Below, piece after piece: positions 1-11,521 of a stretch of DNA of 64,000 nt. The notes beneath the pieces are model-generated. The model searched no databases. It was not told the DNA's origin and worked only from the letters and a program-made list of their open reading frames with translations. The translations under genes and the position numbers were made by a program. Source of the DNA: Hansfordia pulvinata (Eukaryota > Ascomycota > Sordariomycetes > Xylariales); the NCBI GenBank assembly GCA_006538405.1, contig BJKQ01000015.1, forward strand, positions 682,001 through 746,000, in the 5' to 3' direction. Every line of letters starts with the position of its first letter. Positions within the stretch are counted from its first letter, which is position 1.

Positions 1-1978
1 CGGTCGAGGTGCTGTCGAGGCGTCTTGCTAGTTGTTGGTGTCCGTGGAGGTCGGGATGAGGATTGATCGTTGAAGCGCGGCGCCCTCTATTCCTGTGTTG
101 AAGCAGCGGTCCTGGTCATGGCGGGATGGGTTGCTGAGTGTAGATAGGGATCAAATCGAAGGGGGGGGAGGCGAAAGCAGGCAAGGCGGGCGGCGGCGAT
201 GGCCTCTTAAGTATGGCCAAGACAACGAGCAGCATCATGAGGTAAGCAAGCATCTGGGTTAGGTACTTGATAGGCATGGCAAGGCATGGCATGGCATGGC
301 ATGGCATGGCATGGCAAGGCAAGGCAAGGCAAGGCGAGGTAGAGCCGATCAACAAGATCACCACCACCGCCATCTGCACCCAAGGTCTGGGCGGGCGTGG
401 TTCCGTTACGTTACAGATGGATGGCCGTCGCATTCTTCTCGGCGTAATGGCGGATCCCGGCAGCACGCGCATTTCAGCAGCACCAGCACGAGCACCAACA
501 GCCGACAGCCGCCTCTGATGGAAATCGCGTACTATGGGCGTCTGTGTTCAAGGTTGCCTGTCTCGGCGAAACTAAAAAGACTGCGGGGGCGCTTCTACTC
601 GATGTAGGTCTAGGTAGCTGTGGATAGGTGCCTGGTACGGAGTGCATCCATGGCTGTCTATCCCCAGCCGTACCAGTACCTCCATCCATATCGACGCGAT
701 GCTGCGAGGTGGGTGATGCCCACGGATGTGCTGCGCTGAACGGTGCTTTGCTTGTACGGTACAGGCACGTTGTACTGTGAGATGGGGGGGGTAACGGAGG
801 CCACGAGCGAAGGTGGAGGGGGGTTTCTAGCGCGCACTATGGGCGATCTGGGGCAGTCCATCCGAGATTCCCACTAGCCCGAGAACCAGCCTGTTTCTAC
901 CTCACTCATGTGGATGTATTCCGTTGGTACGCGCATGTGCCGTGTACTTTGTACCTCCGGCCTCCAGGTGTGTGTTCCGGAACGGAGACTCGGCCGGGAC
1001 ACCCCACGCCCACGTACAGTCTGTATGGGGAGCAAGAAGCAGATACAGGAAGATAGATAGGCGTAGACCCCTTCAGACAGACAGATGGACGGAGATAGTC
1101 AGCGCACCTATCACTTGCTCCAACTCGCAAGGAACAAAGACAAGGAAGGACAAGAACAAGAAGCACGAGCAGAAGCGTGACCAGCTCGAGCTGCGTGTGG
1201 CCACTCCCAGGTGCCCACAGTGTCCCAGTAAGAGTACCTACATTGAGTATGTACTCCCCCGGGCGGGCATTCGAATACGTACGAGTACTCCGTACACGTC
1301 TTGCAGACGAGTCTCCGTAATAGACCACGTCCAACAACGGGGACGATGATCTTCGCCCGCCCTACGAGATAACGGAGAAGCGGCGCGCGGGCGCTAGCCT
1401 GCAACAAGACCTTGGGGCCGGAGGAATCGCCAGGGGAGGCCAATGCAAGTCCATGGGCGAGAGGTGGTAATGACCTTATCTCGCAGGCTGGAAAGCCCTT
1501 GACAGGAACCCGGCAGCTCTATTCGTACTCGGAGACGGGCGGGCGGAAGAGGGGGCATACTCCAGTCGTACAAGTATGTACGCGCAGGACGGGCTCGGCT
1601 GCAGAGTCCGTCTGACAGCCCCAGGCGGACGGGTTGCAACGGCACGGCGCTGCGTTGCGTTGCATTGTCTCTTTTCCCCAAGCAGATCCACGCCGTCTCT
1701 CTCGGTCACTGCTTTGGTTCTGGCTGGCGTCGGGCGCCTTGGCGGTCATCCAGTCCTGTCCCGTTCTGCGAGTGTCCCGTCCAGCTCATCAGTCCTCTCC
1801 CTGTTGCTGTCATGGCATGGCATGGCATGGCATGGCATAGTATAGCACAACATGGCATGGTATGCAATGGCGTGGCGCGGCGTGGCCCGTTGCCGTTGCC
1901 CGTCGCCCGTGGCCGCGACTCGCGGGCTCCAGCCACAAGACACGCACGAGCAGCTGGCCAGGGGATCGTGGTCATCTC

Positions 1979-2015
<37 letters not shown>

Positions 2016-4200
2016 CTTGTCTCGGCCAGCACGCACGGCCGGCCTGGAACCGCCCAGTTTCCTGAGGTAAAGTAGAATCGGGCCCGGCGACGGTCTGGAA
2101 GCCCGCCCCTCAGCACCGCGCACGCGAGCGGCGATGCGAGAACGGGCGTGGATTGCCCCTCGACGCACGGCAGAGGTCAAGGGCGGCGTGGATCCCCGAG
2201 TGCGGGCGGGCGGGCGGGCGTGGGTCGCCGTCGGTAGGCTCTACCGAAAAGACCGTCCGACAAACACATGGAAAAGAAAGACCCAGGCTTACCCCCTTGT
2301 TTCTGTCTGTCTGTCTGTCCGGCTGTCCACTTCGTCTGTCTGCTCCTCTGGACACGCGTCTCCCTGCGCAAGCCAAATGGCCCTGCAATCGTCGACCCGC
2401 AGAACCGGTGTGCCCTCGCAGCCCGGCACGGCGCAGAGGGCCTTGCGTATCGGCACGGGCGGCCGGGTGAAACAGGTGCGTTGTTTGTGGGCGATGGGGA
2501 GGCGTTGATGAAGCACAGACGTACGCGCAACGCAACGCACCGTAGCGCACCACACCGCGAATGCAAATGCAAATGCAAACGCCAACGCAGCAATGCGAGT
2601 ACCTACGCGTAGAACAAGGGCCGCTGGGATGAAACCGCCCGCCGCTCGCTGGGGCAGATGGGGTCCCTCTTCGGCCCCCATCTCGGCGCTATGCATCGCG
2701 CCTACGAGTATTCCCCCCCCACCCTCACTAAAAACGAGAGCGCGACGAGCTACCACCACCACCACCACTCATCACCACCACTCATCACCACCCATCACCA
2801 CCGTAAAGACGCCCGCCCCGGAGGCCTGGACGCCCCACCCGCGTATCCACAGGGCCGCCCTGCGGTGGGCCTCTGCCGATGCCGTCCTTTTCCGAAGGCG
2901 CCCCGTTCTTTCGATCGGGGCTCCTGCGTTACGAGTACATGCCTATCCACCTATATTAACGACGGACGGGATTGGAGGGGGGCCGCGACTCGGTGCAAAA
3001 TGGAGTCGCCCGGGGTTGGAAGGGCACGGCCGCGCACGAGAGACCAAGAGGGAAAAAAAAAAAAAAAAAAAAAAAAGAGCCCTTCTGCCTTCTCTTTCAC
3101 ACGTCTGCCTCTATTCATCCTAGCCTCCTCCCGATTCCCGTATGATACCAACACAACTTCAGATGAGTCCCACCCTCCTAAGCAGGGGCGTCGAGGGCGC
3201 CCTCGTCCAGTCGCCACGGCGGGCCGTCGATGCGGTTGCGTGGCAGGGCAAGGAAAACTTGTTCTTTCTCCCTCTCCCTCTCTCTCTCTTCGAGCAGTAC
3301 GGCGTGGGCGGCTGCTCGCCGGTGAGAGATGGGCGGGCCGGCCCATGAGGTGAGCGATATTCAGCGCACGATGAGCCCCGGAACTTGGCCAGAGCTGCCA
3401 CCGGAGCTTCACGAGAAAACTGCCTGGGCCATCAGTCATGGCTCAGGGCGGGAGGCGGGTGTGAATTCTACAGCGCGAATATCTATCTACCAGGCGCTTT
3501 GGAGTAGAAAAGACAAGAAGAGAGAGACAGGGAACAGCAGGTGGCCCTCGAAGATCGAAGAGTGCTGACTGCGGCGACGGACGTGATGCTTCAGAATTCC
3601 CAGCTTTCACAGAGACGGGCCAGCGCGTCGTGCGGGCAGCAGTAGCCGTAGCTCCGCCGCCGGCAGTCGATGAGATCTCGGGCCAATCCCCAATCCTTCG
3701 CGCCTGCGCGGGTCTGCGAGTCCAGAACGCGCCGCGCGCTACGTACGTTCGTTCGTTCGTTCGTGCCCGGTCTCCGGTCAGCGCTTGCGGGGCGCCATGC
3801 GAGCGATTCGCGCCAGGGCCAATGCTTATTATCATTCGCGACTACTCGTACCTGGCCGAGAGAGGGCAGCCGCCGCGTCGCGTCGCGGGCAGGGCTTCCA
3901 GGTCGTTTCGGAGAGATGCGGGGGGCGCGGAGCCGCGTTCTGGATCGTCGGTCGGGCTGAGGCTCGTCTATCTGTCGTCCTCTCGGCTGCGAGTGGCGCA
4001 AGACGGCGTCCCCACGCCCGCTCGATCTCGCGGCTTCTTGCTAACTACACAGTAGCTGAAGACGTCGCCGGCTGGGACTTTGGAAGGGCCCTGCAACACC
4101 GGTGATATTGACACCCAGGGGCACCGGCACTCACTCGGCTTGCCACTCCACCACAGCTCACACGCCGCGCGAATCATCGTACTGGCGGAAGACCTTCTCC
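1..4200. other. Repeat-rich intergenic region, no supported gene
   Basis: No ORF here has recognisable domains or protein-like composition. The stretch holds pentanucleotide arrays (GGCAT/GGCAA near 275-335, a related CATGG array near 1810-1860), a CT tract (1978-2013), CAC-rich DNA (2755-2800), a poly-A run (3053-3076) and three copies of the dispersed TACGAGTA motif (1280, 2703, 2930), with a fourth at 3843. Six-frame ORFs here are short, mutually overlapping and Arg/Pro/Ser-rich, as expected of noncoding GC-rich DNA. Confidence 0.6.
275..338. repeat. Pentanucleotide tandem array (GGCAT then GGCAA)
   Basis: About a dozen consecutive 5-bp units are visible, switching from GGCAT to GGCAA along the array. 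A shorter, partly degenerate array of the same CATGG unit lies at about 1810-1862. Both are noncoding. Confidence 0.85.
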
Positions 4201-4650
4201 TCAATCTGCCGCGCACGCCTCGGCCGGCCCGTCGTGCAGCGTCGGCCACCACGCGCCGTCCTCGCCGAGCTCGGCGGCCGCCCTCCCAACCAGGCGCGCG
4301 GACCGCTCGTACTTGTACAGCTCGGCCCACGATGCGCGACCGCACGGGCAAGCCCCTCCTCCTCCTCCTGCCAGGCGTCCCAGGCCCAGCCGCGATAATG
4401 GCAATGTCCGGCTTCTGAATCTGCATCCGTCTGCTAAACTCCCCACCCCCGACACTCCCCCAGCACGTCGTGCACGTAGTCCACCGTGTGCCCGTAGTAT
4501 ATCGACACCAGGTTGCCCCCCCCCCCCCCCCTCCCCCTCACACCGTACACGTACATGTGGCATCTGGCATCCGGCATCCCACGGTGATTGTGTCGCCAGT
4601 CGGATTACTCAGCTCGATAGCCTCGAGGCACGCCATGCGCTCTCGTCGCC
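4200..4650 (-). pseudogene. Possible decayed coding region, unidentified
   Basis: On the minus strand, short stretches with protein-like composition occur in different frames, for example SIYYGHTVDYVHDVLGE near 4450-4510 and WAELYKYERSARLVGRAA near 4260-4320. Aromatic and acidic residues are balanced, unlike the surrounding Arg/Pro-rich readings. No frame stays open across the whole stretch, and a long C run (4517-4532) interrupts it. I do not recognise the family. It may be a gene broken by indels or only a chance resemblance. Confidence 0.25.
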
Positions 4651-4662
4651 CTGCTTTGTGAT

Positions 4663-5260
4663 CTGGTGCGGACCATCGACCCGGCCGGCACAACGAAGCT
4701 ACACTTTGAGGAGCAGGCTTAAGCGAGCAAGATTCGGGGCAAGTTCTTCAAAGATTTCCTTTTCAAATTGCTTCCAACTCAGCTACGGATACTCGAAAAT
4801 GCTGAGTAATGCAAAGATGCAAGCGCCTGCCACGTCTGTGAGTGACAAGGCTCGCAAAGGCACGTCAGATCCGCCTCGATAAAGGAGCTAATACACAATC
4901 ATGACAGTATCATTACAAGCGGGCGGCCCCGTCGTGTCGGCGCGACGGATTAATACCCTCCGCTGGGGCGGCCGACGCTGCCAGGGCCGCGACGGGGTAC
5001 TCATAATCTCGTGAGAAAACCAAGAAAATAAAAAATGAAACAGGACCAAAATCAGCGAAAACAAAGCACCGGCGCCGCTCTAGTATATCCCACTGGCTCG
5101 ATCTTCCCATCGCACTGCTGTAAAATCCACACTAGATCAGGACGAAGGGGAAACCTCGACATATCATCAAGTTTGTGCTCGGGGGACGTTTCATCAAGAC
5201 AGTAACTCCCACACCCCAGCACCGTATCGCACCGGACAGCTTCCCCCCCCCCCCCTGCGC
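4663..5260. other. Gene-free stretch downstream of the AA9 gene
   Basis: This stretch contains the 3' flank of the minus-strand AA9 gene. It is mildly AT-rich around 4900-5050 and includes a C run at 5243-5254 just before the AA9 stop codon. No coding signal is seen. Confidence 0.5.
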
Positions 5261-6173
5261 TCACGGCGCCGCGGTGCAGCTGCTCTCGCACCCGACGCAG
5301 GGCGAGCCGGCGCTCTTGGTGGTGCCGCCCCGGTAGACGGTGGGGCCGGGGGCCTCGTAGGTCGTCAGGGGTTGGTGGATGTCGATGAAGATGCCCGGGT
5401 CGTCGGCGGCGTAGGCGCCGGGCAGGGAGACGCCCGAGGGCCGGGCGGTGCCGGCGGTGCCGCCGCCGCCGCTGCCGCTGCCGTCTTCGGTCAGGGTCAG
5501 CTGGTAGCAGGTCATGTAGAACTCGGCGTGGCCCGTGTCGTTGGCGATGTGCAGGGCGAGGGCCTCGGCGCGCAGCAGGTAGTCGCCCGGGGCCAGGTCC
5601 TCGGGGATGCGGACGTCCATCTTGCCGCAGCAGGCGTTGAGGTCCTTGGTGCCCCAGTGGTCGTCGTCGCCCGTCTCGCCGTCGGTGTTGGGCGCCCACG
5701 TGTCGGCGAAGATCTTGAACCAGGGGTCCGCGCCGTCCGCCGCCGCCGAGTCCGCCACCGCGCTCATGTACACCGCCACGGGGCCGTAGTGCCGGCCCGC
5801 GATCGCCTGCCCGTTCGCGCAGCTCCGGTTGTACGGCGGCGCGCCCATCTCCACGCTGTGCGGCGGCTGGTGCATCTCCACCGTCACCGTCGAGCCCCCC
5901 GCCACCTCGCACTTTTCCTTGGCCGGGCTCGTCCCCGCGTTGCACCGCAGGTCGTTGGACTGGATGTCGTACACCGGGTCGATCCCCAGCGGGAGCCGGG
6001 CGCATCTGGTATTGTGCAGGCTGTCGGTCAGCATGGGGGGGAGGAGACAAGTCCCAGGGGAAGGAAAAACTTATCTGATCCTCGCCGTCGATCCACAGAT
6101 CTTGAAAGGTGGCGTGGCCAGAGACGAGCCTGGCTGCCGAGGCCAAGACGGCGAGCGCTGAGGCGGACTTCAT
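5261..6173 (-). CDS. AA9 (former GH61) lytic polysaccharide monooxygenase, secreted
   Basis: A copper-dependent oxidase that cleaves cellulose or related glucans outside the cell. The model joins exon 1 (6173-6076) and exon 2 (6005-5261), giving about 280 aa. Residues 1-19 form a signal peptide ending ...LVSG, so the mature protein starts with His20, the first copper-brace ligand. The second ligand is His105 in RHYGPV, the axial Tyr is Tyr196 in AEFYMTC, and His185 sits in ALHIA. Family landmarks include WFKIF, DLNACCGKMD and PGPTVYRGG near the C-terminus. There is no CBM1; a short Gly/Ser linker-like stretch follows residue 205. Known biology: such genes are induced on cellulose and repressed by glucose. 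Oddity: the 70-nt intron (6075-6006) has a good branch site (CTGAC) and acceptor (TACCAG), but its donor reads GATAAG instead of GTAAG. The family is certain; the splicing is not. Confidence 0.93.
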
Positions 6174-6320
6174 GTTGATGCCGGGGTTTTGCACGGTGAC
6201 GGTCAGCCTGCGGCGCGACGGACTGCGGTTCCCTCTCTCTCTCTCGGGGTTTGTCGACGTGCACTCACGTGTGCGTGCGTGCGTGCCGACCTTGGACCAC
6301 CCTGGGTCACCGTCCTGTGT

Positions 6321-6328
6321 CTTTATAC
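6321..6328 (-). promoter_or_regulatory. TATA box of the AA9 gene
   Basis: TATAAAG is read on the minus strand about 150 nt upstream of the AA9 ATG, inside GGTATAAAG. Position and match fit a fungal core promoter. Confidence 0.55.
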
Positions 6329-6842
6329 CGGAAGCCCCGTAGACCAAGAACGGACTGCCCGCTGCCGCAGGCCATGCAGGTTTCGAGATCGCCGGGATCA
6401 TACCGCCTCGATATCTCGATCTGTCTTCTGCCATCTGATCCACGATGCCAGCCGTGTGAGGAGCAGCAGGTCCCATCTTGACGTCGGTGCCGCCAGGAGG
6501 GGGAGGCGTGCTCTCTGGCGACCTTCCATCCCATCATCGTCAAGCCCGTCCCACGGTGCTCTGTTGGAGTCGTGAGACAAGGTATGCGCAGAACCAAGGA
6601 AACGGGCTGAGTCAACGTCCTGTCAACCCGCCCCCGCGCACCCCACATCCGACGAGCCCCCCCCCCTCTCCAACGGCGTCGTCTCCAGCCTTGCGCAGGT
6701 ACGCTGCCGCGGCCGCGGCCGTCCGGTCGGTAGTGGCCCTTTAGTAGAAACAGGAGCCCCGTTCCTTGTCTCAGCGACATGGGGTGACATCAATCCGAGG
6801 ACGCTCCCGACACCACAGATGACTGCCCGTGTCCTCGGCGTC

Positions 6843-6860
6843 GGGGGGGGGGGGGGGGGG
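6843..6860. repeat. Poly-G run (18 nt)
   Basis: An uninterrupted G18 homopolymer in intergenic DNA. Similar long runs occur at 21317-21340 (G24), 23916-23939 (C24), 48732-48747 (G) and 49466-49483 (C18). Confidence 0.9.
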
Positions 6861-6977
6861 ACTGGCGAAGAACGCGCTGAGACATGCGGCCTCGAGACAC
6901 GCAGAGACGGAATGACCTCAAACAGGGATTTCTGCAGCACCGCGCGCCCGCAGAAGGCCGCGGCACGTGCGGAAAGA

Positions 6978-6986
6978 TATATAAAG
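6978..6986 (+). promoter_or_regulatory. Strong TATA-like element
   Basis: TATATAAAG lies 50 nt upstream of the ATG of a 59-codon ORF at 7036. It is the best TATA match in this intergenic region and faces rightward. Whether it drives a transcript is unknown. Confidence 0.35.
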
Positions 6987-7035
6987 GGAACAGTCCCTGT
7001 GCGGGCTCGACTGCCCAGGGGGCCCTTCGCGATTC

Positions 7036-7215
7036 ATGGCGACGGTGGTGTCCTGGAATGCAGCTTCGGATGTCCTACACTGGTTTCCGGCCCTCCATCC
7101 GCATTTGCTTGACAGAGTCAAATGCGCGCATCGCTTGCCTGGAGCTGGGCTCGCGGTCGACACCAGCGAGATTCGGAGAGGAGTATCGGCAACCAGTGAG
7201 CAAGCGGCATCGTGA
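7036..7215 (+). CDS. Candidate small protein (59 aa), unknown
   Basis: A short ORF begins ATG GCG ACG GTG (MATVVSWNAASDVLHW) and ends with TGA. It has no recognised domain, signal peptide or membrane segment. Its only support is a well-placed TATATAAAG 50 nt upstream and a more balanced composition than its neighbours. It lies inside a longer, less plausible ORF in another frame (6884-8110). It could equally be chance. Confidence 0.2.
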   Translation: MATVVSWNAASDVLHWFPALHPHLLDRVKCAHRLPGAGLAVDTSEIRRGVSATSEQAAS

Positions 7216-8197
7216 CCTGCATGCTTGTCGGTCAAAGGCGGCTCGTCGTCGACTCAAATATTCCGTTCCATCAATTTGTAAGGCTCGAGAGTCTCCGGGG
7301 CGTATTGCGCGCGACCGTCACTGGCGCAAATGCATTCGAACTGAGGGGGACTTGTGTATCGCCGTGGGAGCACGGCAAAGCGTCTATACCCGGAATCCGG
7401 CTATACCTGGGACCATCGTCAGAGCATCCGTCCAGAACCGTTGTAGTGACCCGAGCGCCGGGGTTCTGGCAGCGCATTCAAGACCAGCTCGCCCCAGGGA
7501 TATCTCTTCGATCGCCGATCCTCGTCGCACTCTGATGTCTAGAACACCACTCACCAACTCGACCCGGCCACTGGTATTCCGGTCAGAACCTGCAGACGGC
7601 CCGGAGATGACGAGAGCCGGGTCGGGAGGGCAACCTCTGCCATGCGCAAGTCGGCCCAGCTCAGCAGACGGCAGTGCAGGATTGCAGGACGGCAACGTCT
7701 GTCAGGGTGTTGCGTGCTCCCGTCCATCTCGGCAGGGCTCGACCGCGCGACTCCTTCACGCTAGAAATCAACCCGCCACAACCCAGATACAGCGGCTCGA
7801 GGATCTATCCCCTCAGGAGTTCAGCCGCGGGACCGGCGGGCGCTACATCATAGGAGGCAGCACTCGGGATGTCGTGACCGCAATAGACAGCTACTCTCTT
7901 TCGAGACACGAGGCGATGGGGATGTATTTGATTCTTTATCTACTCTTGGGTCCGAGGCGCGAGATGCCAGACCGGAAAGCGAACTTTCCGAGCCGACCAG
8001 TGCCCCGATATGGACTCGACGAGCGGCCGCTGCTGTCTAGAACGCAACGAGAACGAGAGAGAACAAAAGAAAAAGAAAAAGAAAAAAAGAAAACACCCAG
8101 TCAATGTTGATTATCCAGCTTGAACAATCTCACACACACACACACAATCTATCTCTCTCCCTCCCTCTCTCAGAAACACACCCCTCGAAACACACCC
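7216..8197. other. Intergenic, 3' flank of the oxygenase gene
   Basis: No supported gene. Near 8050-8200 there are an AAAAG-rich stretch, a short CA repeat (8131-8144) and CT-rich DNA just downstream of the minus-strand oxygenase stop codon. Confidence 0.45.
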
Positions 8198-9103
8198 TCA
8201 CAGCTCGTCCCAGAAGACCCAGAAGCGGCACTCAAAGGACAAGCGCGAGGGGGCGTCGTCCTTGCTGCTGTCGTCCCAGAAGGCGCCGTGGGGGCAGGCG
8301 CGGGACTGGTCCGAGTCGAAGGCGGAGAAGACCCAGCACTCGTCCGGGGTCATGTCGCTGACGTACCAGTACTTGTAGCGGTCGTCGGGCTTGAGGACGG
8401 TGTCGTGGGGCTTGGCGCCCTTGAACCAGGCGTCCGGGTCGTTGTGGCTGAGGATGCGGGCCATGTGCGTGTCGTACTCCCAGTCGGACACGGCGCTGTG
8501 GTCGATCATGGCCAGCGGCCACTTGCCGACCGTCTGGTTGACGGGCCGCCACACGTTGACGCCCGCCCACCGCTTGTGCGTCCGGATCAGCCGCTCCGCC
8601 TCGGCCTCGCCGACGACCCACTGCAGCCGCGAGGGCGCGCTGGCCGAGTCGCGGTCCACGTGGGCGACGGGCAGGCCCCCCTCCTCGTGGCGCGAGGCGA
8701 TGGCGTCCTTGGCCTTCTTGGACTGCAGGCGCGTCTGCCAGTCGAACGGGATCACCACCTGCGCCCCCGTCACCTCCTCGACGATCTTCTGCGCCTCGGG
8801 GATGTACACGCGCTCGATCAGCTTCTTGCCCTCCTCGTCCGTCGCCGCCAGCTGGTTGCCCGTCATGGCCGTCGGCCGCCGGAGCCACTCGAACCCGTTC
8901 TTCTTGTGCGTCAGCCGCGGCGACAGGTGCCGCGCGTCCTGCACCGTGATGTCGATCTCCTTGGGCTGGTTGACGTTGGACTTGCGCGCCGCGTGGTCGA
9001 TGAAGCCCGTCTCGCCGTCCTTGGTCCCGTTCCACATGCCCATCTGGCCGGTGGTGGTGGTGGTGGTGGTGGTCGGCGGGGTGGCGACTACGGCGGCGGC
9101 CAT
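8198..9103 (-). CDS. AsaB/CmcJ-like Fe(II)/2-oxoglutarate oxygenase (hydroxylase/desaturase)
   Basis: An uninterrupted 301-aa ORF. The protein resembles fungal members of the CmcJ / GA4-desaturase-like group, which includes AsaB and other secondary-metabolite tailoring enzymes. These use non-heme iron and 2-oxoglutarate to hydroxylate or desaturate small molecules. The likely iron facial triad is visible: His148 and Asp150 in PVAHVDRD and His272 in CPHGAF. A conserved Arg-containing strand follows (RLSFECRFWVF, about 287-297). Also typical are IPFDWQTR (118-125) and GVNVWRPV (181-188). The start is the ATG at 9103; an upstream in-frame TTG (9145) is not a credible eukaryotic start. The N-terminus has eight Thr in a row (11-18) encoded by a microsatellite-like tract. 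No biosynthetic backbone gene is nearby, so the substrate cannot be inferred. Confidence 0.88.
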   Translation of the reverse strand: MAAAVVATPPTTTTTTTTGQMGMWNGTKDGETGFIDHAARKSNVNQPKEIDITVQDARHLSPRLTHKKNGFEWLRRPTAMTGNQLAATDEEGKKLIERVYIPEAQKIVEEVTGAQVVIPFDWQTRLQSKKAKDAIASRHEEGGLPVAHVDRDSASAPSRLQWVVGEAEAERLIRTHKRWAGVNVWRPVNQTVGKWPLAMIDHSAVSDWEYDTHMARILSHNDPDAWFKGAKPHDTVLKPDDRYKYWYVSDMTPDECWVFSAFDSDQSRACPHGAFWDDSSKDDAPSRLSFECRFWVFWDEL

Positions 9104-9256
9104 TGTGGTCGGTCGTTTTTTTTGGTTTGACGAGGGATAAGACAATTAGAAGGCGAGGGCGGGTGAAGTGTCAGTCGAGAGTGTGTCGGTGAGTCTTCTG
9201 GTTGTGCTTGGTGATGGGTGGGATACACTCAGCAAGAAAGGCCCGGAATGCCGCGC

Positions 9257-9264
9257 TATATATC
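9257..9264 (-). promoter_or_regulatory. TATA box of the oxygenase gene
   Basis: TATATAG on the minus strand, about 155 nt upstream of the ATG at 9103. Confidence 0.5.
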
Positions 9265-11521
9265 TCCTGGTCGACCGCCGCTGGGAATGCGGCGATGGCC
9301 CCCAATGGACCGACCGCAGAGGCCCGTCGCTGGTCATGGCCACCGCCTCGAGGGGGCCGGGGCTTCGGCGTCGACACGGCGCTGGCGCGCCCCGACGCTC
9401 AAGGAATGGCAGGATCGTCCGGTCAGTAGGTGGGCGAGAGGGCTCGTCAGTGGCCGCGTGGGAGGGACTGGGCGTCTGGCGACGGCCGAGAAGCCGTCAA
9501 CAAAGGGAATTGAAGGATTACTGGAGTGGTCGAGCCGGACAGTTGGGACGACGAAATGAAGGATCAGGGCATACGGCACGCACGAGAGTGGGAGCCCCTC
9601 GGCAGTCAGAGAGTCTCTTCTAAGGCTGCCCCAGCGTCTCCAACACTCAAGGCGGAGGGCCCGTAAGCAGCGGCTGAGCGCGACGGGGGCCCTGCGCCAG
9701 TCGACAAGACCGGATCCCCTCGCTCTGCAGACCCCTGAAGTGACCTGAGATGGGGATGTATCCTCTGCCTCGTGGCGCGGCGTACGGCCACTGTCCTTGT
9801 CCCTCTATACCGGTGGCCACATCGTACGACGCGGGTGTTCGTGTGTTGGTCGCGCCAGCTCATGGCGTCGTGGTCAAGATGTGTAGATGCGCGGGAGAGC
9901 TCCTTCAATCCTGCATGAACTCTTCCGCGAGGCGAGTTCTCTCACATACCACGAGACCCCTGAATTTCAGCCAGTGAGAAGACCAATTCTACCTCATGTC
10001 GACGACTCCCGTTGCAGTCGATGCGCTGATGAAGCTCCGCTATCCCATGCTACCTTAGCCGAAATTCAATGATGCTTCACGGCTACACCCACCTGCTTAC
10101 TTGGGTGCTTACCTACCTTCCCAGTAATATAGCCACAAAAATGCATTGGTTCCGAGCAGAGAATTCTCTTGCTAGTAACGGCATCCCTTGCTAGCTGTCT
10201 CCATCGCATACAAACCCCAAGAGTGGTTCGAGTCAGAATGCCGCGGCCGCATCTATCTGCATACCTCTGCTCCAGTCCCTCGATAGAGCACACAATGCCC
10301 TCTCAGGAGAGGCAGATCGCGGCAGCCTCGATCTCGCGCTGAATGCAGGGTCCACAGTCGTCCAATCAGGCCGGTGCCCGCAAGCCAGGAATCTCCGTGC
10401 TGTGGCTCCTCGGCCGATGTTGCGCTTGACGACATACAGAAGCTGATGGATTGGAGGAGCGCTGCTCGGCCGTCAACGGCCCCCTTGCTTCTCTCTATCT
10501 GAATCTGAACGGGGCATATGAGCTGCTGTCCACGAATTGCCCATCGTACATTGACGGGTCAGTTTCCCCCCCAGGGCAATGCTTACAGCCTTTTCGTGGA
10601 GGACAATACACCGCGCACTGTCAGGCAAATCCGTTCACTAGGTACCTTTGGCAAAGTTGCGGTGCTTCACCAGACTCGGACAGCAACGGGCCGGCCAGCT
10701 GACGTACAATGTTGGTCAGTTGGCGTAGCCATTCGGCGTCCACTTGCTTCAGTCGGGAGTTCGTCGTCGTGACCCTGACGGCTTTGCAGGTAAACCTCTT
10801 CTGACACAGCGTCACAGCCTCTTTTCTGCTTCCCATTCTGCCGCTGCCCCGCTGGCGACTATTCATCACAGTGCCTGTCAAGGGCACCTGCCCGAGCAGA
10901 CAGTCTCAAGAGACACGGCCAGATCCCTTGTTGGCCTCGCAGGCAATGCCAGTATCGTACCGTTCGGTGTCTCCAGTACCCATCAGCTGAGGTCAGTGGC
11001 TGTGATTCGCGCAGATCTGCAGTTGGTCGCATCGATTTGTGCTTGGCACGACAGGACCGACCAACATAACGATTCGGCACCCTACGAGCACATGGACAAC
11101 CGCCCTCGATTCCACGCAAACAGTACCCCGGGCAATGCGGTGGACTGTGCCAAGATGCAGACCAGCTGCCACAATAATTGTGTTCGTTCCTGGCTAGAGA
11201 GGGCCGTCAACAAAAGGCAGACCAGGGCCCCCGGGATCACGTGCTCGGGGTCTTATCGGGTGTCCAGTGCGGAGTGGGCGCCCACGTCACCGACCCGGTC
11301 GATGGATGGAGTTCCGAGTCCCGTCCAGCACGCCTCGCACTCCAAACAACAGCCGGGAAAGACCCCGTTTTGGACCCAGCTACCCCGGATCGCGCGGCCG
11401 CCAGAAGCTGGAAAGCACGCGCACGCGGGTCAGGGGCAAAGGAACAGGGAACAACTTCACGGAGGCAACCCCCTCGGCCAGATGCGCGCAACAGCAGCAG
11501 CAACAACTCAGCACATCCACC
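9265..11521. other. Intergenic region
   Basis: No supported gene. ORFs are short or lack ATG starts. Composition is less repeat-rich than the left end, with some AT-richer DNA near 10050-10170. It separates the minus-strand oxygenase from the plus-strand F-box-type pseudogene. Confidence 0.45.

Noticed and set aside
275..338. CRISPR-like array
   Set aside because: The repeats are 5-bp tandem units without spacers, in a eukaryotic genome.
5052..6476. 474-codon minus-strand ORF spanning the AA9 locus
   Set aside because: It reads through promoter, intron and wrong-frame coding sequence; the real protein uses the frame ending at 5261 after splicing.
6884..8110. 408-codon plus-strand ORF between the AA9 and oxygenase genes
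   Set aside because: Arg/Ser-rich throughout, no domain or conserved-looking segment, and it ends in an AAAAG-rich repeat. Long chance ORFs are common in GC-rich DNA.
5261..9103. AA9 LPMO and AsaB-like oxygenase as part of a secondary-metabolite cluster
   Set aside because: No synthase, transporter or pathway regulator nearby; one tailoring-type enzyme next to a cellulase gene is not a cluster.
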